From: Pseudomonas fluorescens
GTDB taxonomy: Bacteria > Pseudomonadota > Gammaproteobacteria > Pseudomonadales > Pseudomonadaceae
Direction: 5' to 3'
Assembly (NCBI RefSeq): GCF_902497745.1
Contig: NZ_CABVHJ010000021.1
Span: 1-64,000, forward strand
DNA: 64,000 nt
The notes under the pieces are model-generated. The model worked only from the letters and a program-made list of their open reading frames with translations. It made no database searches and was not told the DNA's origin. The first letter of the stretch is position 1, and every line of letters starts with the position of its first letter. The position numbers were made by a program, and so were the translations under genes. This document shows, piece after piece, positions 1-9,317 of the stretch.

Positions 1-513
1 GGCCGGGGGTGCGCTAGGTGTGGCTGGTGCGGCAGGCGCCGCGGGTTGCGCCGGAGCGGGCGGCGCTTTCGGCGGCTCGACCTTCTTTACCGGTTTCGGC
101 TTCTCGACCGGTTTCGGTTTTTCGATCGGCTTGGGCTTCTCCACCGGTTTCGGCGGTGGCTTGACCGCGTCTTCGTCTTCCACCGGTTGTTCAGGTTCCG
201 GCGGCGGTGGCGGAGGGGGCGGCGGTGGCGGTTCCGGGGTGGGCGGTGCCGGTGGCGTCGGGCTGGTCAGCTCGACGGTCATTTCCGGAATCTGCGGCGG
301 CGTTGGCAATGGCTCTGTTTTGGATTGCTGGAGAAACCACCAGGCGCCGCCATGTATCAGCGCCGACACAGCGACCAGCAACACCATTTGCTGTTTATTC
401 AGGCTGCCGGGTTGCGAGGTATTGGCTTTGAATGCCGGCTTGCCCGGTGGCGGCGGGACTGGCGCTTCGCGCAACGGCCCCGGCAGGGATCTGTGCTTTA
501 CCGCATCGTTCAT
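1..513 (-). CDS. tonB: TonB energy transducer, N-terminal part (cut by window start)
   Basis: Reading leftwards from ATG at 511-513 the frame stays open for 171 codons to the window edge. TonB spans the periplasm and passes proton-motive energy from ExbB/ExbD to outer-membrane receptors. Seen: a cytoplasmic stretch of about 42 residues, longer than in enteric TonB and usual for Pseudomonas. One membrane segment follows (about residues 43-60) holding the S-x3-H pair of the TonB signature (SALIH). Then comes a long proline-rich spacer with a run of nine prolines and repeated VEKPKP units. The C-terminal receptor-binding domain lies outside the window. A GGGAG ribosome site precedes the start. 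The plus-strand reading frames here are glycine-rich shadows of this spacer. Which TonB paralogue this is cannot be told. Confidence 0.88.
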   Translation of the reverse strand, partial: MNDAVKHRSLPGPLREAPVPPPPGKPAFKANTSQPGSLNKQQMVLLVAVSALIHGGAWWFLQQSKTEPLPTPPQIPEMTVELTSPTPPAPPTPEPPPPPPPPPPPEPEQPVEDEDAVKPPPKPVEKPKPIEKPKPVEKPKPVKKVEPPKAPPAPAQPAAPAAPATPSAPPA

Positions 514-1626
514 TAAAGCTCCCTCGGGTTGATGAAGGGCAATAAGGTGCCGTCCGAACATCCAGGGGATATTCGAGTGGGTGGGTGCAACTTTCTTCAA
601 GGTGTGCAGAAGCCGATAGTTCAACTATCCGGTTAACAAGGCTTGTGCAAACTTACTGGCTTAGCGTCAGCGACTTCGAGTGTTCATTGGCCATTCCCTG
701 GTTGTTCTTCTATTACGTGAGTGCACTGTCGGTGTCTCATGCTTGTTACATATAGCAACCGCTGTGCCACATGTTGCTGAAATGTAGAGTGCGTATTTCA
801 TGAGTGTTACCCATGTCGCATTTATATAAGTTTTACCCTTGTCGTGGTTTTTCCATGGCGCGCAGATTGCCGTTACTCCGGTTGAGGGAGCTTTTTCACA
901 GGCGAGTCAGGCTGTGCGCCATATCACGCGGGTTGGCGGGATAGAGCGGCTGCGCAACTGGCGGCCAAGGCACTTGCTGGTGCGCGGCGGACTGAATTGG
1001 TGCGGGTCAATGTTTTAGCGGCTCACGGGGCATGTTCCTTGTTGTTGTTTAAATGAAATCACTGTTTTAAGTATTGAATAGTGCAAGCCCGTGGAGCAGT
1101 TTTGGTGCACTTGCAATGGCACTAAAAGTTATTGTTCGACAATCCTGCTGTCGTTCGATGCACACTGCATTTGTGCAATAACTGCCCGAGTCTTATTTAA
1201 AAAATAAATAGCACGCTGCCGTCGGCCAATAACTCATTGCCGAACGCAGTGCGCTGTCGAGGTGTCAGGTAATAAAGTAAGAGTGAAGGTAGCCGGGACT
1301 GTTCGGATGAACTCGGCGGCGAACGGATAAATGCAAAGAGGCTGTGATGCGGCAGAGCGTTTGAAGATTCACGCGGTGAACTCCTTGTTGCCAGCTCGGA
1401 TACGCGAACTTTTGGTTCGGTATCGCACCTTACAAGAACGCGGATAACGTTCGATGATTGCTCTTGGTGCGGGATGGGCACCGCCAGCACTGTTTTGCGA
1501 GGTTTGAATTCGCAAGTCGCGAGTGCATGGGAAAACCGTGCCAAAACCGATACACAGACAGATTTTTTCTACACCCACGCTACAGCCATCTACCCTGTGG
1601 CAATGGTCTTTTCGGGGGGATTGGAT
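514..1626. other. 1.1-kb gap without a convincing gene
   Basis: Short frames exist on both strands (for example 1197-1544 minus) but none has a good ribosome site, a recognisable domain or Pseudomonas-like codon use. The stretch is more AT-rich than its surroundings, especially 770-860 and 1040-1200. It must hold the promoter of the leftward tonB and of the rightward transferase gene. A near repeat TTACCCATGTCG / TTTACCCTTGTCG lies at about 805-845. I see no structured RNA or REP here. Confidence 0.5.
615..629. promoter_or_regulatory. 15-bp palindrome upstream of tonB
   Basis: GATAGTT-C-AACTATC is a perfect 7-bp inverted repeat around one base, about 100 bp ahead of the tonB start. It is operator-sized but does not resemble a Fur box, the usual control of tonB. 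The regulator is unknown. Confidence 0.35.
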
Positions 1627-2250
1627 ATGTACCAGCTCTACGGGCACAGAAATTCAGGCGCAGCCGCCATCGAAGCGGCGCTGGAGCTGTGCCAGATCGC
1701 TTACCGTTTCATTGATATCGAGGCCAGCAGCGAAGCCGCCGAGGCGCTGGCCCAGCTCAATCCGCTCAAGCAGATACCGACCTTGCAACTGCCCGATGGC
1801 AGCGCCATCACCGAGAGCGCGGCGATCCTGATTCATCTGGGCCTGACGTTTCCCAAGTCCGGCCTGCTGCCGGCCAAGGCGAATGATCGTGATCAGGCGA
1901 TTCGCGGTCTGGTCTACATCGTCAGCAACTGTTACGCGGCGATTGGCGTCATTGATTATCCAGAGCGCTGGCTGCTGATGCCTGACGAAGCCTCGCGGCA
2001 GAATCTGATCGCCGGAGCGCGTGAGCGATTGCACTGGAGTTGGGAGGTGTTTGCCGACCAGTTTTCTGCCGAGCTGTATCTGGATGACGAAACACCCGGT
2101 GCGCTGGATGTGCTGGCGGCCGTGGTGACACGCTGGGCGGGCAGTCGCGAGCATTTGCGTCAGACGCGACCGGGGTTTTATGCGTGGTTGCAGCGGATTG
2201 ACCGGCACCCGGTGCTGGCACCGGTGTTCGCCCGGCATTGGCCCGCCTGA
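1627..2250 (+). CDS. glutathione S-transferase family protein
   Basis: 207 residues, the usual GST length. Start chosen at ATG 1627 after a GGGGGGAT ribosome site; the frame is open upstream but the protein fold begins here. The N-terminal thioredoxin-like half (MYQLYGHRNSG; QIPTLQLPDGS with its cis-proline; then ESAAI, the glutathione gamma-Glu contact) is followed by an all-helical half from about residue 85. GSTs conjugate or reduce small electrophiles with glutathione in the cytosol. The N-terminal Ser of RNSG could be the catalytic residue. The substrate cannot be predicted. It is a lone gene, with a REP pair downstream. Confidence 0.85.
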   Translation: MYQLYGHRNSGAAAIEAALELCQIAYRFIDIEASSEAAEALAQLNPLKQIPTLQLPDGSAITESAAILIHLGLTFPKSGLLPAKANDRDQAIRGLVYIVSNCYAAIGVIDYPERWLLMPDEASRQNLIAGARERLHWSWEVFADQFSAELYLDDETPGALDVLAAVVTRWAGSREHLRQTRPGFYAWLQRIDRHPVLAPVFARHWPA

Positions 2251-2268
2251 ATTCACCACAAAACCAAA

Positions 2269-2371
2269 TGTGGGAGCGAGCCTGCTCGCGAAAGCGTCTT
2301 GTCAGTCGCAGCATTTTTTACTGACAGACCGCTTTCGTCGGAACGCCGCCCGGAGCAGGCTCGCTCCCACA
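2269..2371. repeat. REPIN (two inverted REPs)
   Basis: TGTGGGAGCGAGCCTGCTCG at the left and its inverse (GCAGGCTCGCTCCCACA) at the right face each other across about 60 bp. The right arm carries a variant (TTTCGTCGGAACGCCGCCCGG) in place of the plain TTTCGCGA. It lies between two convergent genes. Confidence 0.85.
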
Positions 2372-2395
2372 GGGGGTTGGGGGGAACTTGAGGGG

Positions 2396-2836
2396 TTATT
2401 CCCCGCGAATGTACTGCTCCAGCTGTTTGATCAGCTCCGCCTGCTCGGCAATCGCTTCCTTGACCAGGTCACCGATCGACAGCAAGCCAATTAACTTGCC
2501 GTTCTCTACCACCGGCAAGTGGCGCAGGCGTTTGTCGGACATGATGCCCAGGCAGGTGTCGACGGTTTGATGGGTGTCCACGGTGATCACGTTCGCCACC
2601 ATGATGTCGCGCACCGGCGTGCCCACGGATGAGCGGCCATGCAGCACCAGTTTGCGCGCGTAGTCGCGTTCGCTGATGATGCCGACCACTTTTTCGTCTT
2701 CGACCACCAGCAAGGCGCCGACGTTTTTCTCGGCCATCTTCATCAGCGCTTCGAGCACCATGTGATCAGGCTTGATCTGGTGCACTTCCTGATTTTTCTG
2801 ATCTTTGAGCTTGAGCAGTTGGGCGACGGTCTTCAT
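2396..2836 (-). CDS. two-CBS-domain protein
   Basis: 146 residues made almost wholly of a CBS pair. The first CBS is at about residues 10-68 (VGALLVVEDEKVVGIISERDYARK) and the second at about 76-135 (DIMVANVITV, then LRHLPVVENGKLIGLLSIGDLVKE), ending in a short helix. Stand-alone CBS pairs bind adenine nucleotides or NAD(H) in the cytosol and act as energy or redox sensors for partner proteins. No partner is encoded next to it. It is transcribed leftward and convergent with the GST gene across a REPIN. Confidence 0.85.
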   Translation of the reverse strand: MKTVAQLLKLKDQKNQEVHQIKPDHMVLEALMKMAEKNVGALLVVEDEKVVGIISERDYARKLVLHGRSSVGTPVRDIMVANVITVDTHQTVDTCLGIMSDKRLRHLPVVENGKLIGLLSIGDLVKEAIAEQAELIKQLEQYIRGE

Positions 2837-3031
2837 GGCGGTTACTCAGGTGTTGTCGTTGTTATCCAAGCATCGTAGACGCAAGCACGCAGGGCAAGGT
2901 GGCAAAGCGGCAGATAACACGCAAAAAACGTCATTTACCGAATTTTTCCGTGGCTGGCGGGTATTTATCGCCAGAGTCATCCCAGGCAATGCCGCGTAGA
3001 ATGCCCCTCTGATTCAATTCCTGAGGTTGCA

Positions 3032-5395
3032 GTGGTGGATCTACCGCAGGGCTTCGTCCTGACCCGGCATTGGCGCGATACCCCGGCCGGCACCGAAGTC
3101 GAGTTTTGGCTGGCGACTGACGCCGGGCCGCGCCGTGTGCGTTTGCCGCATCAGCCGTCGGTGGCGTTTATCCCCGCTGAGCAGCGCGAAGCGGCCGAAC
3201 GCCTGCTGCATGGCGAGAAGAATGTCGAACTGCGCCCGCTGGCCCTGCAGGATTTCGAGCATCGCCCGGTGCTCGGTCTGTATTGTCAGCAACACGGCCA
3301 ATTGATGCGCCTGGAAACCGCGCTCAACCGCAACGGGGTCGACGTCTTCGAAGCCGACGTACGCCCGCCGGAGCGCTATCTGATGGAGCGCTTTATCACC
3401 GCGCCGGTGCGGTTCAGCGGCACGCCTGATGCCGACGGCGTATTCCTCAACGCGCAGCTCAAACCTGACCCCGATTACCGACCGAAGCTGCGCTTGGTTT
3501 CGCTGGACATCGAAACCACCGAAACCGGAGAGTTGTATTCGATCGCCCTCGAAGGTTGCGGCGAGCGTCAGGTATACATGCTCGGCGCGCCGAACGGCGA
3601 CGCCAGCCTCGTCGATTTCGATCTCGAATATTGTGACTCGCGCACGGTCATTCTGAAGAAACTCAACGACTGGTTCGCCCGCCACGACCCCGACGCGATT
3701 ATCGGTTGGAATGTCGTGCAGTTCGATTTGCGCATCCTCCACGAACACGCGCGGCGCCTCGGTGTGCCGCTGAAAATCGGCCGTGGCGGCGAAGAGATGC
3801 AATGGCGCGAACACGGCAGCCGCAATCACTACTTCGCCTCGGCAGCGGGGCGACTGATCATCGATGGCATCGAATCCCTGCGTTCGGCGACCTGGAGTTT
3901 CCCTTCGTTCAGTCTGGAAAACGTCGCGCAGACCCTGCTCGGTGAAGGCAAGTCCATCGACAACCCGTACCAGCGCATGGACGAAATCAACCGCATGTTC
4001 GCCGAGGACAAACCGGCGCTGGCCAAGTACAACCTCAAGGACTGCGAACTGGTCACGCGGATTTTCGCCAAGACCGAGTTGCTGACCTTCCTGCTCGAGC
4101 GCGCCAGTGTCACCGGACTGCCGGCCGATCGCAGCGGCGGCTCGGTGGCGGCGTTTACTCATCTATATATGCCGTTGATGCACCGCCAGGGTTTTGTCGC
4201 GCCGAACCTCGGCACCAATCCGCCGCAGGCCAGCCCCGGCGGGTTTGTCATGGACTCGCAACCGGGGTTGTACGAATCGGTGCTGGTGCTCGATTACAAG
4301 AGTCTGTATCCGTCGATCATTCGTACGTTTCTGATCGACCCGGTGGGGTTGATCGAAGGTTTGCAGCATCCGGACGATGCCGACTCCGTGCCGGGCTTCC
4401 GAGGTGCGCGGTTCTCGCGTACCCGGCATTGCTTGCCGTCGATTGTCTCGCGGGTTGCCGAGGGCCGCGAGACCGCCAAGCGCGAGCACAACGCACCGCT
4501 GTCGCAGGCACTGAAAATCATCATGAACGCCTTCTACGGCGTACTCGGCTCCAGCGGTTGCCGCTTCTTCGATACGCGGCTGGCCTCATCGATCACCCTG
4601 CGCGGCCACGAAATCATGCTGCGCACGCGCAAGCTGATCGAAGAAAAGGGCCACGCGGTGATCTATGGTGACACCGACTCGACGTTTGTCTGGCTGCGTC
4701 GCCCGCACGGACAGGAAGAAGCGGCGAATATCGGTCATGCGCTGGTCAAGCACGTCAACGACTGGTGGCGCGCGCATGTGCGCGATGAATATGGGCTGGA
4801 AAGCGCCCTGGAGCTGCAATTCGAAATTCACTACAAACGCTTTCTGATGCCGACCATTCGCGGCGCGGAGGAGGGCAGCAAAAAACGTTATGCCGGCCTC
4901 GTCACCCGCGCCGACGGCAGCGATGAAATGGTCTACAAAGGCTTGGAGACCGTGCGCACCGATTGGTCGCTGTTGGCCCGGCAATTTCAGCAGGAACTCT
5001 ACGAGCGGATTTTCCAGCGCAAGCCCTATCAGGATTACGTGCGCGACTATGTGCGTAAAACCCTCGCTGGCGAATTCGACGATCGACTGGTCTACCGCAA
5101 ACGCCTGCGCCGCACTCTCGACGACTACGAACGCAACGTGCCGCCTCATGTGCGCGCCGCACGGCTGGCCGACGATTACAACGCGCAACACGGGCGACCG
5201 CGGCAATACCAGAACGGTGGCTGGATCAGCTACGTCATCACCCTGGCCGGCCCGGAACCGCTGGAAGTGCGCCGCGCCGCCATCGATTACGACCACTACA
5301 TAACCCGGCAGCTGCAACCGGTGGCGGACGCGATTCTGCCGTTTGTCGACGACGATTTCTCAACCCTGATCGGGGGGCAACTGGGCCTGTTTTGA
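3032..5395 (+). CDS. polB: DNA polymerase II
   Basis: 787 residues, close to the E. coli enzyme (783). Family-B polymerase that restarts forks and bypasses lesions, with proofreading; SOS-induced in E. coli. Exonuclease motifs: LDIETTE (D and E near residue 161), NVVQFDL, and YNLKDCE. Polymerase motifs: A, DYKSLYPSI (near 421); B, KIIMNAFYGVLGS; C, YGDTDS (near 545). All catalytic acids are present, so it should be active. Start is GTG 3032 after TGAGG. The last 36 bp overlap the end of a convergent gene. No clear LexA box was found ahead of it. Confidence 0.96.
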   Translation: MVDLPQGFVLTRHWRDTPAGTEVEFWLATDAGPRRVRLPHQPSVAFIPAEQREAAERLLHGEKNVELRPLALQDFEHRPVLGLYCQQHGQLMRLETALNRNGVDVFEADVRPPERYLMERFITAPVRFSGTPDADGVFLNAQLKPDPDYRPKLRLVSLDIETTETGELYSIALEGCGERQVYMLGAPNGDASLVDFDLEYCDSRTVILKKLNDWFARHDPDAIIGWNVVQFDLRILHEHARRLGVPLKIGRGGEEMQWREHGSRNHYFASAAGRLIIDGIESLRSATWSFPSFSLENVAQTLLGEGKSIDNPYQRMDEINRMFAEDKPALAKYNLKDCELVTRIFAKTELLTFLLERASVTGLPADRSGGSVAAFTHLYMPLMHRQGFVAPNLGTNPPQASPGGFVMDSQPGLYESVLVLDYKSLYPSIIRTFLIDPVGLIEGLQHPDDADSVPGFRGARFSRTRHCLPSIVSRVAEGRETAKREHNAPLSQALKIIMNAFYGVLGSSGCRFFDTRLASSITLRGHEIMLRTRKLIEEKGHAVIYGDTDSTFVWLRRPHGQEEAANIGHALVKHVNDWWRAHVRDEYGLESALELQFEIHYKRFLMPTIRGAEEGSKKRYAGLVTRADGSDEMVYKGLETVRTDWSLLARQFQQELYERIFQRKPYQDYVRDYVRKTLAGEFDDRLVYRKRLRRTLDDYERNVPPHVRAARLADDYNAQHGRPRQYQNGGWISYVITLAGPEPLEVRRAAIDYDHYITRQLQPVADAILPFVDDDFSTLIGGQLGLF

Positions 5396-5830
5396 GTCGA
5401 GCAACTGCAGCGTCCATTCATCGAGAATTCCGTGAAAGTAGCGCTCCAGCGCTTGCGTGAACACACTGTCTTCAGCGGCAAACTGGGCGAACAGGGTCAT
5501 CGAGGAATGAAATTTCAGGTCATCGGGATGGCCGAAAATCTCCGCGATCGAGCGCTGTTGCACCTTCAGCACTAACTGCGTGCAGGTACGCAGGCGCGCG
5601 CCGAGCAGCTCGTGGGCCAGATAAGCCCGGGCCTCCTCAGCCGAACCGATGGCGTAGCGCCGGGACATTTCACTGCCGCCCAGGCCCGCGAATTGCGGAA
5701 AGACAAACCACATCCAGTGGCTGCGTTTGCGGCCCTCGTCGAGTTCGCGTTGCACGCGCTCGAACACCGGTTCCTGGGCCTGGACAAAACGTTGCAGGTT
5801 GAACGGGTCGTACTGATCAGTGCTTCTCAT
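5360..5830 (-). CDS. DUF1810 family protein
   Basis: 156 residues. The start is taken at ATG 5828-5830 (MRSTDQYDPFNLQRF) after GAGGG; the longer open frame is not like the family. Typical DUF1810 features: the N-terminal DPFNLQRFVQAQ, the central SHWMWFVFPQ, then YAIGSAEEARAYLAH and FHSSMTLFA. Members are often labelled calpastatin in Pseudomonas for no functional reason; the activity is unknown. The 3' end runs 36 bp into polB on the other strand, and its start lies 25 bp beyond the end of the aldo/keto reductase gene, so both may be one transcript. Confidence 0.85.
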   Translation of the reverse strand: MRSTDQYDPFNLQRFVQAQEPVFERVQRELDEGRKRSHWMWFVFPQFAGLGGSEMSRRYAIGSAEEARAYLAHELLGARLRTCTQLVLKVQQRSIAEIFGHPDDLKFHSSMTLFAQFAAEDSVFTQALERYFHGILDEWTLQLLDSKQAQLPPDQG

Positions 5831-5855
5831 CGCGAAGCCCTCGCCAGCCGCTGGC

Positions 5856-6677
5856 TCAGACCATGGCCAGCCGCTGCTTGCGTTGTGGCGCTTGAAACAC
5901 CTGGTCCAGCGCCGCCAGATCCCCGGCCTCCAGTTGCAGTTGCGCGGCTTGTGCATTGAGTTGCACGTGTTCCGGCCGCACAGCCTTGGGAATCGCAATC
6001 ACACCATCCTGACGCAGAATCCACGCCAGCGAAACCTGCGCGGGGGTTACGCCATGACGAGCGGCAATGTCTTTCAATACAGGCTCGGCGAGCATGGCAC
6101 CGCCCTGGCCGATCGGACAGTAGGCCATCAGCGGCATGCGCTGATGTTGGCACCACGGCAGCAGATCGAATTCGATACCGCGCTCTTCGAGGTTGTAGAG
6201 CACCTGATTGGTCGCGCAGGCCGAACTGGAGAGCTCTTCGAGATCGTCGACATCGAAGTTCGACACGCCCCAACGGCCGATCTTGCCGTCCTCGCGCAGG
6301 CGTTCGAAGGCTTCGACGGTTTCTTCCAGCGGATACTGGCCGCGCCAATGCAACAGATAGAGGTCGATATAGTCGGTGTCGAGCCGCCGCAGACTGCGCT
6401 CGCAAGCTTGCGGGATGCCTTTGCGGCTGGCGTTGTGCGGGTAGACCTTGCTCACCAGAAAGACCTGATCGCGCAGGCCGGCGATGGCCTCGCCGACCAC
6501 GGTTTCGGCACCGCCCTCGGCGTACATTTCGGCACTGTCGATCAGGGTCATGCCCAGCTCGATCCCCGTGCGCAGCGCCGCCACTTCACGCTTGTGCGCC
6601 GAGCGGTCTTCGCCCATGCGCCAGGTGCCTTGGCCAATGACTGGAACCTGGACGCCGGCCAATTCGAGGGTACGCAT
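5856..6677 (-). CDS. aldo/keto reductase
   Basis: 273 residues, the normal single TIM-barrel length. The NADPH-dependent tetrad is all present: Asp and Tyr in LIDSAEMYAEG, Lys in FLVSKVYPHN, His in LLHWRG. Cofactor-binding IPKAV lies near the C terminus. It reduces aldehydes or ketones in the cytosol; the substrate is not predictable, although it resembles the stand-alone YeaE/DkgA type. Start ATG 6677 has AGGAGG upstream (reading CAAGGAGGTTTGC ATG). It probably leads the DUF1810 gene. Confidence 0.9.
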   Translation of the reverse strand: MRTLELAGVQVPVIGQGTWRMGEDRSAHKREVAALRTGIELGMTLIDSAEMYAEGGAETVVGEAIAGLRDQVFLVSKVYPHNASRKGIPQACERSLRRLDTDYIDLYLLHWRGQYPLEETVEAFERLREDGKIGRWGVSNFDVDDLEELSSSACATNQVLYNLEERGIEFDLLPWCQHQRMPLMAYCPIGQGGAMLAEPVLKDIAARHGVTPAQVSLAWILRQDGVIAIPKAVRPEHVQLNAQAAQLQLEAGDLAALDQVFQAPQRKQRLAMV

Positions 6678-6747
6678 GCAAACCTCCTTGCTGAATGTGT
6701 CGATACCTTTTAGTGGGCAGCAGGATAGCTCAGGGGTTCAAAAAGCA

Positions 6748-6828
6748 AAGAGATCGCAGCGTGCCGCAGCTCCTACAGGAAAACGCTTAACTGTAGGAGC
6801 TGCGGCACGCTGCGATCTTTTGATCTTC
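6748..6828. repeat. second-family REP pair (AGATCGCAGC...GCTGCGATCT)
   Basis: Two inverted copies of a TGTAGGAGCTGC / GCTGCGATCTTTTGATC unit face each other with a short loop. Relatives lie at 8031 and 13824. As RNA it folds into a long hairpin ending in T-rich sequence, so it may also end transcription of galM's neighbours. Confidence 0.8.
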
Positions 6829-6832
6829 GTTT

Positions 6833-7981
6833 TTACTTGGCGGAGAACTTCAACACCACGCTGTGGCTGTAGGTCTGCCCCGGATCAAGCCGAGTACTCG
6901 GGAAATCCGGCTGATTCGGCGAGTCAGGATAATGCTGAGTCTCCAGGGTGAACGCGCCCCAGTGCGGATACACCTTGCCACCCTTGCCCTTGACCGTACC
7001 GTCGAGGAAGTTGCTGGTATAGAACTGCACCCCCGGCTCCGTGGTGAACAGTTGCAGCACGCGCCCGGACTGTGGATCGCTGACCTCCGTGGCGACTTTC
7101 TTGATATCGCCCTTGGTATCCAGCGCCCAGTTGAAATCGAAGCCACCCTGTTTCGGTTCGGCAAATTTCAACTGCGGATGATCAGCCTTGATGTGCGTGC
7201 CAATCGCGGTCGGCTTGGTGAAGTCCATCGGCGTGCCAGCCACGGGTGCCAGTTCGCCGGTCGGGATCAGTTTGGCGGTGACCGGGGTGTAATGGCTGGC
7301 GTGCAGGGTGGCGACCTGTTTGAGAATGTCGCCATTGCCGGCGCCGGCGAGGTTGAAGTAGCTGTGGTTGGTCAGGTTGAGCACGGTCGGTTTGTCGGTG
7401 CTGGCCTTGTAGTCGATGCGCAGTTCGTTGTTGTCGGTGAGGCGATAGGTCACTTCGGTGGTGAGGTTGCCGGGAAAGCCCATTTCACCGTCCGCCGACA
7501 GATAGGTCAGGGTCACGCCGACTGAGTCCTTGTCCTTGGTTTCCTGGGCTTTCCAGACTTTCTTGTCGAAGCCCTGCGTGCCGCCGTGCAGTGCGTTGGT
7601 TTTGTCGTTCTGCGGCACTTGATAGCGCTTGCCGTCGAGTTCGAACGCGCCTTCGGCGAGGCGATTGCCGAAACGGCCGATGGTCGCGCCGAAGTAGGCG
7701 GTGCCTTTCTGATAGCCCTGCACATCGTCGAAGCCGAGCACGACGTCGTCGAGTTTGCCGTGCTTGTCCGCCACTTTCAGCGATTGCAGGGTCGCGCCGT
7801 AGGTGATGACGGTGGCTTGCATGCCGTGGCTATTGCGCAGGATGTATTGCTCGACGGGCGTGCCGTCATTGGTTTTACCGAAGGCTTTGTGTTCGGCGCT
7901 GAGGCCGGCCGCGTTGGCGGAGAGGGTGGCGATCATCAGGGACAGTCCGAGGCCGGAGAGCAGGTGACGGGATTGAAGCAT
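6833..7981 (-). CDS. galM: aldose 1-epimerase (mutarotase), exported
   Basis: 382 residues. A signal peptide is visible (MLQSRHLLSGLGLSLMIATL, with cleavage likely after ANA), so it acts in the periplasm, unlike cytosolic GalM of enterics. Catalytic residues: the acid His in LTNHSYFNLAG and the base Glu in GAFTLETQHYPDSPN. It interconverts alpha and beta anomers of sugars such as glucose, galactose or arabinose. Ribosome site GGAAGG lies before ATG 7981. It stands alone between two second-family repeats; its place here gives no clue to the sugar. Confidence 0.93.
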   Translation of the reverse strand: MLQSRHLLSGLGLSLMIATLSANAAGLSAEHKAFGKTNDGTPVEQYILRNSHGMQATVITYGATLQSLKVADKHGKLDDVVLGFDDVQGYQKGTAYFGATIGRFGNRLAEGAFELDGKRYQVPQNDKTNALHGGTQGFDKKVWKAQETKDKDSVGVTLTYLSADGEMGFPGNLTTEVTYRLTDNNELRIDYKASTDKPTVLNLTNHSYFNLAGAGNGDILKQVATLHASHYTPVTAKLIPTGELAPVAGTPMDFTKPTAIGTHIKADHPQLKFAEPKQGGFDFNWALDTKGDIKKVATEVSDPQSGRVLQLFTTEPGVQFYTSNFLDGTVKGKGGKVYPHWGAFTLETQHYPDSPNQPDFPSTRLDPGQTYSHSVVLKFSAK

Positions 7982-8030
7982 GGTTGACCTTCCTTTTTGT
8001 TGTTGTTTTCAAATTGCTGCTGACCCTGTG

Positions 8031-8131
8031 TAGGAGCTGCCGGAGGCTGCGATCTTTTGATCTTGCTTCTAAACCCTAACGTCAAAAGATCGTCCGAACG
8101 TGGCCCGAGCCTTCGGCAGCTCCTACACGGC
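8031..8131. repeat. second-family REP pair
   Basis: TGTAGGAGCTGCCGGAGGCT with GATCTTTTGATC faces the inverse GCCTTCGGCAGCTCCTACA. The inner part of the right arm is degenerate (GATCGTCCGAACGTGGCCCG). It lies in the divergent gap between galM and the next gene. Confidence 0.8.
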
Positions 8132-8339
8132 AACTAGTCATTCTATTTGTGGTTTGGAAGAAAATTTATAGCTGATTAGTCGTTTATTTCAACCATAAAG
8201 ACAGACTAATTGGTTGGGGAGGCATTGCCGAAGGTCGGCTGGTCGTGCGCACCACTGCACTTTTTCGCAATCGGCGGCTCTATCCATGGCCAGGATGCGG
8301 TGACTCCCGCCGCACAGGAATGTGCCTGTTCGAGATTTC

Positions 8340-9089
8340 ATGCCGAGAGTTTTTGCCCTGATCGCTGCTTTTTTCCGCCGCCCGTGCCTGTTGCTGGCCT
8401 GTTTGTCGTCGCTGCTGTTCAGCGGTTGCAGTCACCAGGACGGCAACGGCTTCTTCAATCAGATGCGTGACGGTCAGCCACAGGAATTCCTGCAGACCAG
8501 CGTCGACCGCATGGCCACGTTGGCGATGCGCGACAACCTCAGCAGTCTTTACCGCTTGCAAGCCAAGCTGTACTTGCGCAACCCGGACGAGCTGCGCAAG
8601 TCAGGCTTTCTCAACATCCATGCCGCTGTGAAGCAGGTGCGTATGGCCATCGAGCAGCAACAGCCGCTGCCGGTGTTGGGTGGTCGCAAGGACCTGGCGG
8701 CGCTCAGCTATGCGATGAGCCCGGAGTTTCTCGGCGATCGCGTCGGCGCGTTCATTTATGCGATCGGCAGCATGCTGGTCACCGCCCACGGCAATCGCAC
8801 CGAGTTCTATATGACGGACGCGATCAACCCGACGTTCGTTCACAACGCTGCACGCAATATCGAAAAAGCCACGTGGATTTTGTCCCAGCGACAGAACAAG
8901 GAAGGTCAGCCGCTGCTGTTCTCCAATGAGATCTCGGAGGAGGGCACCAACCTGAGCTTCGCCACCGAGTTCAGCAAGATCGTTGCGCGCCTGGATCTGC
9001 TCACGCAGATGCTTGACGAGCGTTACCGGCGGATCGGCCTTAACTACGCGCAGAGTTTGCTGTTCCTGAATTTCTTGCCGGTGCAGTGA
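8340..9089 (+). CDS. putative lipoprotein, unknown function
   Basis: 249 residues from ATG 8340; GTG 8322 is also in frame but sits too close to its AGGA. The N terminus is a lipoprotein signal (about 25 hydrophobic residues, lipobox LFSGC). The residue after Cys is Ser, so outer-membrane sorting is expected. The rest is soluble, mostly helical, with no motif I recognise; a hydrophobic LSYAMSPEFL..GAFIYAIGSMLV stretch lies in the middle. I do not recognise the family. It may be Pseudomonas-specific. Confidence 0.7.
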   Translation: MPRVFALIAAFFRRPCLLLACLSSLLFSGCSHQDGNGFFNQMRDGQPQEFLQTSVDRMATLAMRDNLSSLYRLQAKLYLRNPDELRKSGFLNIHAAVKQVRMAIEQQQPLPVLGGRKDLAALSYAMSPEFLGDRVGAFIYAIGSMLVTAHGNRTEFYMTDAINPTFVHNAARNIEKATWILSQRQNKEGQPLLFSNEISEEGTNLSFATEFSKIVARLDLLTQMLDERYRRIGLNYAQSLLFLNFLPVQ

Positions 9090-9153
9090 ATTTGATGGGG
9101 CGGTGATGACGATCTATGCAGCTTCCACAATGGTTTGTGGTGTGCAGAGATCC

Positions 9154-9247
9154 AATGTGGGAGCGAGCCTGCTCGCGAATGCGGTCCTTCAGGAGCTGAA
9201 GTGTTGACTGAACTAGCGCATTCGCGAGCAAGCTCGCTCCCACATTG
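9154..9247. repeat. REPIN
   Basis: CAATGTGGGAGCGAGCCTGC and the inverse ending CTCGCTCCCACATTG, about 45 bp apart. Lies just ahead of the MFS gene's promoter region. Confidence 0.85.
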
Positions 9248-9317
9248 TTCGAATAGTGGAGGTTGTTTTTGTATACAATCCGTCACCGCTATTGATCAAA
9301 AAGGAGCCGCCCCCGTC

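Noticed and set aside
20..532. Plus-strand Gly-rich frames over tonB
   Set aside because: They are the reverse of the Pro/Lys-rich TonB spacer, whose signature S-x3-H membrane segment fixes the strand.
1197..1544. 115-codon leftward frame in the gap before the GST gene
   Set aside because: No ribosome site, no fold, composition unlike the neighbours.
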